Shown here piece by piece: positions 21,066-33,344 of a stretch of DNA of 64,000 bases. The DNA comes from Lutjanus erythropterus. Taxonomy: Eukaryota; Chordata; Actinopteri; Lutjaniformes; Lutjanidae. The position numbers and the translations under genes are program-made. Below the pieces are notes generated by a model. The model was given only the letters and a program-made list of their open reading frames with translations, had not been told where the DNA came from and did not search any database. The DNA is taken from assembly GCA_020091685.1 (NCBI GenBank), contig CM034607.1, positions 28,606,645 through 28,670,644 on the forward strand, given 5' to 3'. Position 1 is the stretch's first letter. Every line of letters begins with the position of its first letter.

Positions 21066-22180
21066 TTATGTTATTTATTCTGTCACTTTGAGGGGTTAGT
21101 ACACAGTCACAGACTGTAAAATATTTATAGATGTCCCCATTTCCAAATTGAGTTGGTTATAATAAATGATGAAAGACTGATTAGTATTTTGAACATTCAG
21201 TTTATCCACATCTTTAAAATGAGGCTGAGAGTTTACTCATCTATTTTCAGTTCAACTGTATAAATCGATGTTGGGAAACCAAGTGGGTAAAAGACACTGT
21301 TGTATTTACTACTACACCCCTCATCTCATGTTTGTAAAGGACAAAATGAAAGGATGCAATACAGGCCACAGATTTCTATTTGATAAGAATGATAAACACG
21401 TGACTGAGTATTGACAATCTGCATTCTATACTGAATCTATGCAGAACGTGTATATTTTAGTGATTCTTTCAAGTGTATCAGTGGCGTTGAAAGATATCCT
21501 GAGAAAAAGTTGATCAGCAGATTTAGGGTGACTTGAAAATTAAATTCTCAGTGTAGAGAAACATGGATTATGGCAAAGGTGAATTAAGAAATGTCACCAG
21601 CAGTTCATAAAAATCACAACTTTGCAAAGACAATGCAAGTTGTTGTCATTTAAAACGTAGATCTGCAAGTCCAACTGTCTCGAGTCACCCCCTCTGCCTC
21701 TTTGATTAATGCATAAAACAGTGTGAAAATCATGCCTGTGTTAAGAGAGCTCTTATATAGCGAACTTATTTGGTTCTTCAATGGTCAAAATTCACTGAAG
21801 GCACTAGATTTCTACTCATGATAATATAGTGAAAATATCTGGGTGTATTTCCTCCTTACAAAAACTTGTTTTAGGCCAACAAAAAACAACAGTAATAACA
21901 AAAGTGGTGCACTGATATTTAAATGAAAAAGATGAATACAATGAATTTACAAATGTTTCTGTGCCAGTACTACAGAATGCACAGGATTCAGAAAATATTA
22001 TTTCTATATTTTTTAAATGAAGTTGTTTGTTACCTCGAACAAAAGTAGAATTTAAAAATACACTTCACTAAATCCGTTGTTATGTTGAGGTCCAGTGGAA
22101 AAAATCTGGGTCACTGGTTATGCAATAACTTTGAAGTATGCCATGTTTGGATTACAGACTTCCAGCACATTTTTCTTGTC
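21066..22180. other. Intergenic DNA between pbxip1 and cks1b
   Basis: AT-rich DNA in which I see no gene, repeat unit or strong motif. Confidence 0.5.
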
Positions 22181-22237
22181 CACCAATTACACAGGCGCGT
22201 ACCTGTTACGACTATTTCCTGCGACAGACAGACGCGA

Positions 22238-22298
22238 CCAATGGCAAGTGAGTTCTTTAAATCGATTGGCCAATAGGAAGCGACGTGGTGTATTTGAA
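22238..22298 (+). promoter_or_regulatory. cks1b cell-cycle promoter module: two CCAAT boxes plus TTTGAA
   Basis: CCAAT occurs at 22238 and 22270, exactly 32 bp apart, with ATTGG at 22265. TTTGAA follows at 22293. Paired CCAAT boxes 31-33 bp apart upstream of a CHR (TTYGAA) are the known NF-Y plus DREAM/MMB architecture of G2/M genes, and CKS1B belongs to that class in mammals. The transcription start probably lies shortly after, near 22300-22330. Confidence 0.65.
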
Positions 22299-22309
22299 CG
22301 GTGAAAAGC

Positions 22310-22437
22310 GGGCTCGCAAACATTCGAGAGGGAAACAAAGGAGAGCGAACATCTCGCTGCCGTTGGACGCGAAAAAACCTGGAATAATTGAGTTTTCCTC
22401 AACAGGATATTTTGGCAATCGTATAAGGTAACTTTGA
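22310..22437 (+). other. cks1b: Probable cks1b 5' UTR exon
   Basis: Sequence downstream of the promoter module up to the donor aag|gtaact. A 223-nt intron (22438-22660) would then end at tgtccaccag, eight bases before the start codon. The start position is approximate. No competing upstream ATG is evident in this spliced leader. Confidence 0.5.
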
Positions 22438-22668
22438 AAGCTCGCTTTCTGCGGCTCGTTATACTAGAAACATCTAATTTGCTGTTTGACAACGAAAGTT
22501 TAAGACATAACAGTTGAGCGACGTTAGCTAACGTTAACCGTTAGCCACACTCGCTAAATGATGCTAAAGTTGCTATCGTGTTCCCAACTAAAATATCTGG
22601 CTACTTTGTTGTATTTTTCTGCTTCTGAATATTACCTAATGATCAAAACTTGTCCACCAGGTTCCGTC

Positions 22669-24649
<1,981 letters not shown>

Positions 24650-25390
24650 TGGAGAGATTCTCTGGGTCCTTGGAAGATCAGTCCTGCTCTTGTGCCACAG
24701 ATCAATTCGCCAATATACTGATCGTGATGTCAGCTTACCGACCTCTCATGTGGTGGGTGACTTGCTTGGGCTGATCACGTTGGACCTGGAGAAGGACTAT
24801 CACATTTATGAACAGTGGAGGTGGAATGGAGTACACGTTGAAGGGAAAAAAAAAAATCACCGCCCTTCTCTTCGGGGGGGAAAAAAGACTTCTTCATGTT
24901 AACGGCGACACGTCGTCTGCCAGAAACCTTCAAATCAGCTCACACTGTCTCTTTGACTTATATCTGTCCAACTTGCTGAACCTGCTTGGATAATTCCAGC
25001 TTTTTAGAACAAATGCTATAAGATATGGAGTGAAACTTGTTTTAAATGTTTCAGTAATTCTAACAGAGTGCATTCTGGGTGAAGTTCAGGGCAGATCCTA
25101 AATTACGGTCGACTCTGGAACATCAAATTGCGGTTTTAAGTGACATGTTGCTGCTTGGTTTAAATGACACTGTAAATTGGCATTTAACAATTTTTGTCAT
25201 GTGCATTAAAAGCTGCATCAATAGGAGTCGCCAGAAACTAGTTCTGATCCCGTTTCCATTAGAAAATATTCTATTAGCTTTGGCCTACTTTCAAACAAAT
25301 CTCTGTGATGGGTGTGTTTGTACCAGTGAGCTGCTCAGTATTTATGAATGTGTTGCCCTTTTCTGAAATAAATGTAGACTTTTAAATCTC
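24650..25390 (+). other. cks1b: cks1b 3' UTR (inferred)
   Basis: Sequence from the stop codon to just past the AATAAA at 25367. The extent is inferred from that signal. Small reading frames within it have no domains. Confidence 0.5.
25367..25372 (+). promoter_or_regulatory. cks1b poly(A) signal AATAAA
   Basis: AATAAA followed within 30-60 bases by GT-rich sequence (gtgtggatgtgtgttttgg), a good cleavage context about 720 nt after the stop codon. Confidence 0.6.
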
Positions 25391-26829
25391 TTTAGTGTGG
25401 ATGTGTGTTTTGGCAGTATTTGGGGTTTACAACTACTGAACAATTACACATTTACCACTTGACATGTGAAAAGGCAGCCAACAGCTTTATTGGCAGACAC
25501 TCACCCTAAAAAATGCAAAAGGAGTCGTTCACACTGCCCAACTTGCAATACACCATTTATTTGCAATGTTTTGGTACTAGACCTTCATCAGGTAAAAGGT
25601 TTTGCAAGTTGGACAGTGTTACTTGCCTCTCTCCTACACACCTGTCTCACCTAAAAGATGTGCAAATTGTTCCTTTGCTCTAAATCACAGCAGACACTAA
25701 CCCTAAAACGCTCTTATAGAATAAGTCCAGACCATTGACTGAAATGTTTGAAAACGGTCCCATTTATTTTGGTATTAAATGTTATTAAGGCACTTGTTTT
25801 TATGTCAAACTTTTTCTGAATGTGTGCACCACTCTGACATGTTTGTTTACCTTCTGCCCCTTTTTTCTCTCTCTGAGCTGCTCTGCTAGGACTGAAATTC
25901 TGCCTTGAATTGTTCTGTGAACTTGTGCCTTCATTGTAAGGTATTACATGTGTAGATATAGAGCTGCTCTACCATCCAGAATGATTAAAAAATCAATATG
26001 GGAAAGTTGTGATGCATTTAGTCTTTGATGAAACAACTGAAATTGGTGTTGGATGGAATCCCTACACCTTTGAATTACTGTGTGTTTGAAAATAACAATA
26101 TTGGATCTCTGCAGATGCTGTGTGGAATTGATGATGCCTTATTTTGCTTTACAACAGTATGAGGCTCCATCAAAATGGAGATATTTACTTAATCATATTT
26201 GCCATTTCTTTTTCTAGATGTCTGTTTATTGGCATTTTGGTAAACAGGAAGTGCTGTACACAACCTGAAATTATAGAAAATGTACTGCATTTATGTACAG
26301 ACACAAAAACAGTACAGGCACAGTACATATATGACATTAAACGAGGTGCAAAACTGCTTTCTGTAGTGATTGATGTCTAACTTTAGGTATAAACTAGTTT
26401 TTGCAGCAAAAAGCTAGGCTGTTTCGTGCTTCGCCTGAAGAGTTTTTTGTCCAGTTTAAGTTCTTATAACATCCTCAATCAACGTGGTGTGAGTGGGAGG
26501 TTGTACTGGTTTCCAGTTCATTAATCTGCGTGCTAAGAGGATTATGAACCTTGCCACAGCGGAAGTGGGTCTTTCAAGAGGACTGTCCGGCACCCCAAAT
26601 ACAGCCAACATCTGGTCAGGTTCTAACATGTGTCCCTGGATGACCTTTGAAAGAGAGATAATGCTACACCCTGACCTTTAGAAACACCTTTTTGTGGAAT
26701 CACTCCCAGCAAATGTAAAAATAAATCCATCGGACATGAAATTCTTTCGAATACACACTTGCTCACATTGCTTTGGGAAATATAACTTGCACTTTGCAAT
26801 CACCCCTTATTGCTTTTTTTTTTTTTTGT
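25391..26829. other. Intergenic DNA
   Basis: No gene seen. Around 25530-25620, gcaatgttttggtactag and neighbouring sequence look like a decayed repeat, with short inverted similarity between cccaacttgcaa and ttttgcaagttgg. Confidence 0.4.
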
Positions 26830-27995
26830 TAATATACACTTGTGAATTTGATGCCTGCAACTTGTTCCAGAAGAGTTGGACCAGGAGCTGTTTACCACTG
26901 TGTTACATCACCTCGGAGCTTCACTCAGGACAATAATTGTTGATGTTTTGAAAGCAAAATTCTTTCTCATTCTTGCTTGATATATGACTTCAGGTGCTCA
27001 ACAGTTCAGGGTCTCTGTTGTTGAATTTTATGCTTCATAATGCTCCACATATTTTCAATAGAAGACGGGTCTGGACCGCAGGCAGGTCAGTCTGAACTCT
27101 TCTACTATGAAGCCACGCTGTTGAACGTGCAGAATGTGTCTTGTTGTGTTGCTGACATAAACAGGGACGTCTCTGAAAAAGACATCGTCTATTGCTCCAA
27201 AACCTGTATGTACCTTTCAGCATTAATGGGGCCTTCACAGATGTGACAGTTACCCACAATGCCATGGGCACTAACACACCTCCACACCATCACAGATGCT
27301 GGTTTTTGAACTTTGCACTGATAAAAATCTGGATGGTCTTTTTCATCTTTAGACAATGTCCATGATTTCTGAAAACAACCTGAAATGTGGAGTTCAGGCT
27401 CAGAGAAGTCTGCAGCGTTTCTGGATGTCGTTGATATATGTCTTTCTCTTTGCATGATAGAGTCTTAACTTGCATTTGTAGATACAGCAACAAATTGTAT
27501 TTACTGTCAATGGTTTTTAATGCTGTGCTGCCTGAGGGGTCAGAGGTCACAGGCATTCAGTGTTGTTTTTCAGCCCCTCTTATGTGCAGAGATTTCTCTG
27601 GATCCTCTGAATCTTTTAATCATGTTACGGATTATTGATGAACAAATCCCCAAAATTCCTGCAGTTGGAATATTTGCCTGTGAAGTTTTTCACAAAGTGG
27701 TGAAACTCACCTCTTCCATGCTTGTGAATGACTGAGCCTTTCAAAGATGCTTCTTTAATACCCAGCCATCATACTGTCACCTTTTGCTGATTAACCTGTT
27801 TACCTGTTGAATGTTGCAAATATGTTTTTAGGCATTACACAACTTTCCCGGTCTCTTGTTGCTCCTATTCAAACTTTTTTGAAACGAGTTTCATTCATCA
27901 CATTCTGATTGAATGTATATTTACAAAGAAGAATAAAGTTTATAAGTTTGAACATTAAATATCTTGTCTTTGCACCACATTTTACTGAATATATA
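26830..27995 (-). mobile_element. Decayed Tc1/mariner element, copy A
   Basis: On the minus strand the disrupted frames include KPASVMVWRCVSAHGIVG followed by CHICEGPINAERYIQVLEQ, the recognisable core of a Tc1-like transposase catalytic domain. Downstream remnants read RRCLFQRRPCLCQQHNKTHS. Stops and frameshifts break it throughout, so it is a dead copy. The same element type recurs at 40613-41822 in the same orientation. The terminal inverted repeats are not intact here. Confidence 0.75.
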
Positions 27996-29099
27996 TCAGA
28001 TAACTATTTTGTTATGACCAAGCTTAAGTGGCTACAACAAAAGAGAGACATGCCATGATAAAGTTTTTTCAAAGATACTTAATTAAACCAAAGTAAGTAA
28101 ATTAAAGTGCTGCTGATAGATTACTAAGATGTTGGTCTGGATGAAGTATGCATGAGTACTGGATATATGAATGCTGTCAGGTGCAACACAAGGCACAAGG
28201 TTCAATAACCTGCGAACACACCGGGGCCTGTGTGTGTTTTCCGTGTCAGACTAACGATCCACCTGCAGAGCGAGCGGAGAGACAGGTGAAGTGAATCAAA
28301 CAGTAAACACAAGGCAACACAGCGGGGGTTATCGTAATTGGATAATCATAAATAAATGGGAGACATAATCACATCATATGCCATCTGATGCTGTTATTAA
28401 AATCAACAGGATGTTTTCACTGCAAATGTATATTCAATATAACTAATTGACTTTAATGACGATCTTAAATAGGGCTGCATAATATGGTACAAAAATCATT
28501 ATGGTTATTTTGACATATTTTGCATCACAGTTTTCATTTTCACAATAAAAAAATAGAAGATTTAAAGGCCAGAGCTTCTCTGCTACACTAAAGTACTTCA
28601 TTATAATGCTGTTTTGTCACATTTTTCCTTCATGAAGAAAATGCAGTTTCTGTGATTTGAATATTGCACTTGGCCATGTTGCTATTTCAATAATGTTTCG
28701 ACTCATCATGCAGCCCAGATCTTAATGCTCCTACAAGGTTGATTTTGGAGGCTTCTGTGGAATAAAGGAGCAGTGTTTCCACTGTAATAACCACAAAATA
28801 CAGTGTAAAAATAAATTTGTCTCAATAAAAGTCTGCTTCTTTTTGAACTGGCTAACATGCTGCTCACAACGTAAAAGAAACAGACGATCTTCTCATGGAC
28901 TTTCTTGTTAACTTTTGCAGGTCTTATATAGGCATCTTTAATAAATTGAGACTGTTTAATAGCCAATTAAAAACTCATTGCAGTAGTTTTAAAGGAAATC
29001 CAATCAGTCTGGTTGTTTCAGTGCTTTAAAGGACTTTTTTTTTTTTAAACACCAGGGCTCAGGATTGCCCGCTCGCCATGTCAGGAGCAAAGCCGAATC
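27996..29099. other. Intergenic DNA
   Basis: No gene or clear repeat. A slightly more complex patch (28196-28345) contains ccggggcctgtgtgtg and cacctgcagagcgagcgg. Confidence 0.4.
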
Positions 29100-29356
29100 A
29101 AACTGTTTTGTTTACTGATTAATTATTAATGTAATTTGTCAGGCAAAAATGGTAGAAAAATGCTGTTTTCAACCTCTCAAATATGGAGATTTCCAACTTT
29201 TCTCAGTTTATTATCACATAAAACTGAATATATTTGGGTTTAGGCCTGACAAAACAAGCGAGTTAAAGACATCACCATGGACTTGGAGAATTGGGATGGA
29301 CATTTTTCACTTTTTAAAAGATATATTTAGTTGACCAAATGATTGATTGATCAATT
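29100..29356. repeat. Fragment of the AATCGATTA-type hAT-like repeat
   Basis: Contains ggtagaaaaatgctgttttc and gatggacatttttcac, and ends gaccaaatgattgattgatc. Related to the innermost element at 2838-3303. It abuts the next element directly. Confidence 0.4.
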
Positions 29357-29871
29357 AAAGGGATAGTTCACACAAAAAGAAAATTCAGTCATTATCTACT
29401 CACCCTCATGCCACTTGAAGGTCAGGTTTAGCTTTTTAGGTTCCTGTGAAACTCCAGCAGTTGCAGAATCTCCTGAACAGTTTATGCCTCCATACTGCTC
29501 ATCCGGCGTGATCCAAGTCCTGACATGCTGTTCACTTGCCCGGCACATCGTCACGCCACACACTCAGTTCAGATGTTGTGCACGCACCACATGAACATGG
29601 CTCCAAGCCAAGGATCTATAGCGAAGATTCAGCCTAAAAACATGGTGTAAATGACGTCTTTCAAGTCTCAACATGTTGGGACTTTAAGAGACTTGGATTA
29701 CGCCAGACAAGCAATTTGGAGACATTTTATGTTTTTCTTTTGGTTGTTTTTTTACGTTTGAAAACTGGTCACCATTCACTTAAACTGTTTGGGAAATTCT
29801 GCAGCACTGTTTTCCTGTGAAACTCCAGCAGTGTTTAGTGGACTAAAAAACTAAAGGAGAACTCTCCCTTT
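29357..29871. mobile_element. MITE with AAAGGGATAGTTC termini
   Basis: It begins aaagggatagttcacaca, followed by the familiar cattatctactcaccctcat, and ends gaactctccctttaa, the reverse complement of the start apart from one base. This is a common teleost non-autonomous DNA transposon. The length is 515 bp with no reading frame. An internal repeat of gtgaaactccagcag occurs near both ends. Confidence 0.65.
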
Positions 29872-29989
29872 AATCTAGAAAAATAAAGGGCAGATTCTTC
29901 AATATTGTAAATAATCATTAGTTTCAGCACTTGATTAAACATTACCAACAACGCTGAACCCAGCTTTCTGCTTCCTTTAGAGAATTTAG

Positions 29990-30940
29990 CTTATTGAACA
30001 AGGTGCAGCCTTCAGTTCTCGATGTTTCTGTTTGTTCCATCTTTGACCAGACCAGACTGGTACCAATCACTGACAGGAAGTAAAAGAAAAGCTGAAGTTT
30101 TCTCCCTGTTTACAACACCGAGTCTTCGGCGTTCACGCAGCTTTTTTAAATTTGACACTGACAGACTACTTCCCTGCATGACCTCAGGAAGGACTAGCAA
30201 TTTATTCACAGCTTCATTACAACCTGACATGTGTGTTAGTGGAATATTCGTGCGAGCCAAAACTGTGATGCCGCCACGTGTAAGATAATCAGGTGTTGGG
30301 GCACATCACCTTACCTGTCGTACTATAATGTGACGAGCCCTGCTGGGACGAAGCTGTGATCTGACAAAATACACAGGCATGCATGCCAGACAGCAACACC
30401 TCGCGAATGTGTGATATTATGGTACACAGTTGGTGTTCATCCAGCGGCTCAGCGATGCTGCATCTGTCGTCTGGCACTGTGACTGGACTCTTGTTTTTCT
30501 TATTAGTGGCCTGCGATATTGCCAATCTAACAATTCCAGCATCTCCCATTTCATGTGTAATATGGGCCTCATCTACCAGTAAATGTCTCCGCGAGCTTAA
30601 TGGACAAAATGTTTTACTGAATGGCCAAGTCGTTATGATGGCGTACGTGCATAAAGGGAGAGGCAGGCACAGCATCTGCCACGCATTTAAAAGTTAGACT
30701 TGTAAATGACTTGTGCATTATTGCCGCACGGAGGTTTTAATGAACAAAAACTCTGAAGTTGGGTAATTCAGAGGATGAGTTTTGTTGGTTCAGGTGTCAG
30801 TTTTAAACAGCCCCTCCTGAATTAAGACCTCTGATAAAATGTCGTGTAGCCTCATGTAATTATTTTTTAACCTGCAAATCATCTGTGAACTAACTTTAGC
30901 AGCAGCAGATGTTTAGTGAGAGGGCAAAAGGCTGCGACAG
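29990..30940. other. Complex non-repetitive island; candidate regulatory DNA
   Basis: Unlike its surroundings, this stretch is compositionally balanced, has scattered CpG (cttcggcgttcacgcag, ccgccacgtg, tccgcgagc) and shows no repeat units. No frame encodes a recognisable protein. It has the look of conserved non-coding DNA, but conservation cannot be assessed here. Confidence 0.3.
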
Positions 30941-31081
30941 ACGGATGCAGATAAAAATATTACAGACGGCGTAACAAATTTCAACACTTACAACATAAAC
31001 ATGACATGAACAGACTGAAGGGCCAAAGCAGGGATTTCAGAAATACTGAGTAGTCAGTCATAGTATATATCTATGCATTTT

Positions 31082-31698
31082 GGCTAACACTTTATTTGAA
31101 GGGGTGTGCATAAGACTGTCCTTACACTGTCATAAGCATGTCATGACATCTGTCATGAACATGAAGGTTTTATGAATGTTTAAGACTGTTGTTATTAAGT
31201 GTCATTTGGTCACTTATGTTGCTTTTAATGCATTGAGATTGTTTGACATTAACCAAAACAACATAAACTGCCAATGTCTTTGTTGTGACAACTTGACATT
31301 AACCAAACCAGTAATCTCTTTATGACAACTTGACATTAACCAAGACAATGTAACCTTTTAATGTCTTTGTCATGACAACTTGACATTGATCAAGTCAAAA
31401 ATATCTTTCTTATGACAAGGAAAATAATTATAAAAGTTATTAAGTTATTATTATTAAAAGTTTAATTATGTCAAATCGTTATGACAAACACATTGACAGG
31501 TTATGTTGTTTTGGTTAATGTCAAGTTATAACAAAGACATTTTTGTCACAGTTAATGTGAAGTTGTCATAAGAAAGACAACTGACCGAATGACTCTAAAT
31601 GATGACAGTCATAAACATGTTCATGACAGATGTTATGATATGGTTATAGCAGTAAAATGACAGTCTTATGTACACCCCGCCTTCAATAAAGTGTTACC
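31082..31698. mobile_element. MITE with GGTAACACTTTATT termini
   Basis: The left end ggctaacactttatttgaag and the right end cttcaataaagtgttacc are inverted, and the match continues inward (gcataagactgtc against gacagtcttatgt). The interior repeats gacaacttgacattaacc several times and carries the complementary ggttaatgtcaagtt on the other arm, so the whole element can fold. Flanking gcatttt/acatttt may be a decayed target duplication. Confidence 0.7.
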
Positions 31699-33129
31699 AC
31701 ATTTTGAGAGTGACAGTAATCACTTCAGAGACGACGTGAGCGCCGACACATCAATGACAACTTGATTAGAACACAAGGCATAAATATGTCTGACGTTGGT
31801 TCAGTTTCTTATTTCAGTGAAATCACTTCAGTGTAAAAGAAACTGAGCAGATGAATGAAACTGCAGGATCTTTCTTGTCTGATATCAGACTGAAATTGTC
31901 AACTCGTTACGCTCCATTTCCATATTCAGAGAATCGGTGGAGTGGGCAGTTTTGAAGGTCTGAGCTCAGGCAAGTATCTTTCAGGTTTTCCTCCTACGTC
32001 TGAAAAGTGCTCTAACATTTAAAAAGACCCATAAAAAGTAGAGAGGACACGACCTCGGTGTCCTCAATGGTTGCTACAGGCCTCTTAGGACTACATTTCT
32101 CTCCGTTATCATGCTGCTGATTATTTTCTCGATGAATCATTTGGTCTATTAAATCAGAATCTGCTTCTTTTGCAAAGTAGGTTTACACATACAAGAAACT
32201 TGCCTTGCTGATTTGGTGCATAACAATAATCACAGAAGGCAGAAAAATATAAAGAAAGATCACAAACTGCATGTCAAGAAGCATAATTAACAATTGACAA
32301 AGTATGGAAAAAATATTCTAAAAATATGTGCAATATATTGAAAATATAATATAAAGTAACCCACATTCAGTTCACTTCGGATATTTTATTTTCCCAAGTG
32401 GGAAACTTGATTTGCAGTCAGGGGGCACAAGATAAAAAAAACCACAAGTACAAAGACAAAAGTACAAAGACAAGAAGAACAAAAACATCTCCTGTGCAGA
32501 AAGCAATTCAAACAAAGACAAATGATGTTACATTTCTTGTTTGTTTTTGTCTGACCAGCAGACGAAAACCCAAAGATATCCAGTTTCCTGTCAAATAAGA
32601 CCAAGAAAATTAACAAACATTCACATTTTAGGAGCTAGAACTGTAGCAGTTTTGCTTTTGAAATGATTTAAGTGATTGTTGTTTCCTAGTTTTTTTCTGT
32701 TAGTCAGGTAGAATCAGTAGGATTTGTCAGTTGCTGTTTGTAAACGCACCAGGAAGATGGTTGGTTAAGTCTCATTCCCAGGATGTCAGATATCAGCGTT
32801 TTAGGTCGGTAAATAACCAGGAAATAAGAGGGTGCAGAGGGATTATTTTTTTGCAAGTGTATGCATTGTTTCTTCTGTGAAAATCCTGCGTAATTTGCCT
32901 TTAAAATTGTGTAATAAATCCCAGAAAGCCTTGTTACACAGAGGTATAGCAAACAAAATATTAAATCAGTATATTACTGCATGCAACATTTCTGCTGCGG
33001 GTACCTGGGACATTATTTTACCTCCCAAAAAGTCCCAAAGTTTCCAAAAGTACAAAAACTTAAGGGGTAGTGCTTATAGTGCTTAACATTTCTGATTGGT
33101 TGTATGCGTGCAATATTTTTTTTTATATA
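31699..33129. other. Intergenic DNA
   Basis: No gene. Around 32100-32160 a short piece (attttctcgatgaatcattt) resembles the AATCGATTA repeat. The patch 32430-32490 has short imperfect direct repeats of agtacaaagacaa. Confidence 0.4.
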
Positions 33130-33130
33130 T

Positions 33131-33344
33131 CAGTGGTGCCCAACCCTGGTCCTCAGGGCCCACTGTCCTGCATGTTTTAGATGTTTCCCTGCTCCAACAC
33201 ACCTGATTCAAATGATCGGCTCGTCATCAAGCCTCTGCAGAAGCCTGACAACAACCTGATCATTTGAATCAGGTGTGTTGGAGCAGGGAAACGTCTAAAA
33301 CATGCAGGACAGGGGATCCTGAGGACCAGGGTTGGGCACCACTG
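33131..33344. mobile_element. Palindromic MITE (CAGTGGTGCCCAACCC termini)
   Basis: It begins cagtggtgcccaaccctggt and ends with its exact reverse complement. The arms of about 90 bp (cctgcatgttttaga, tttccctgctccaacacacc, tgattcaaatgatc) are almost perfectly complementary around a short centre near 33217-33255. This is a recognisable fish hAT-type foldback element. Target duplications are not exact (tttatata against tttagaca with a one-base shift). Confidence 0.8.
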
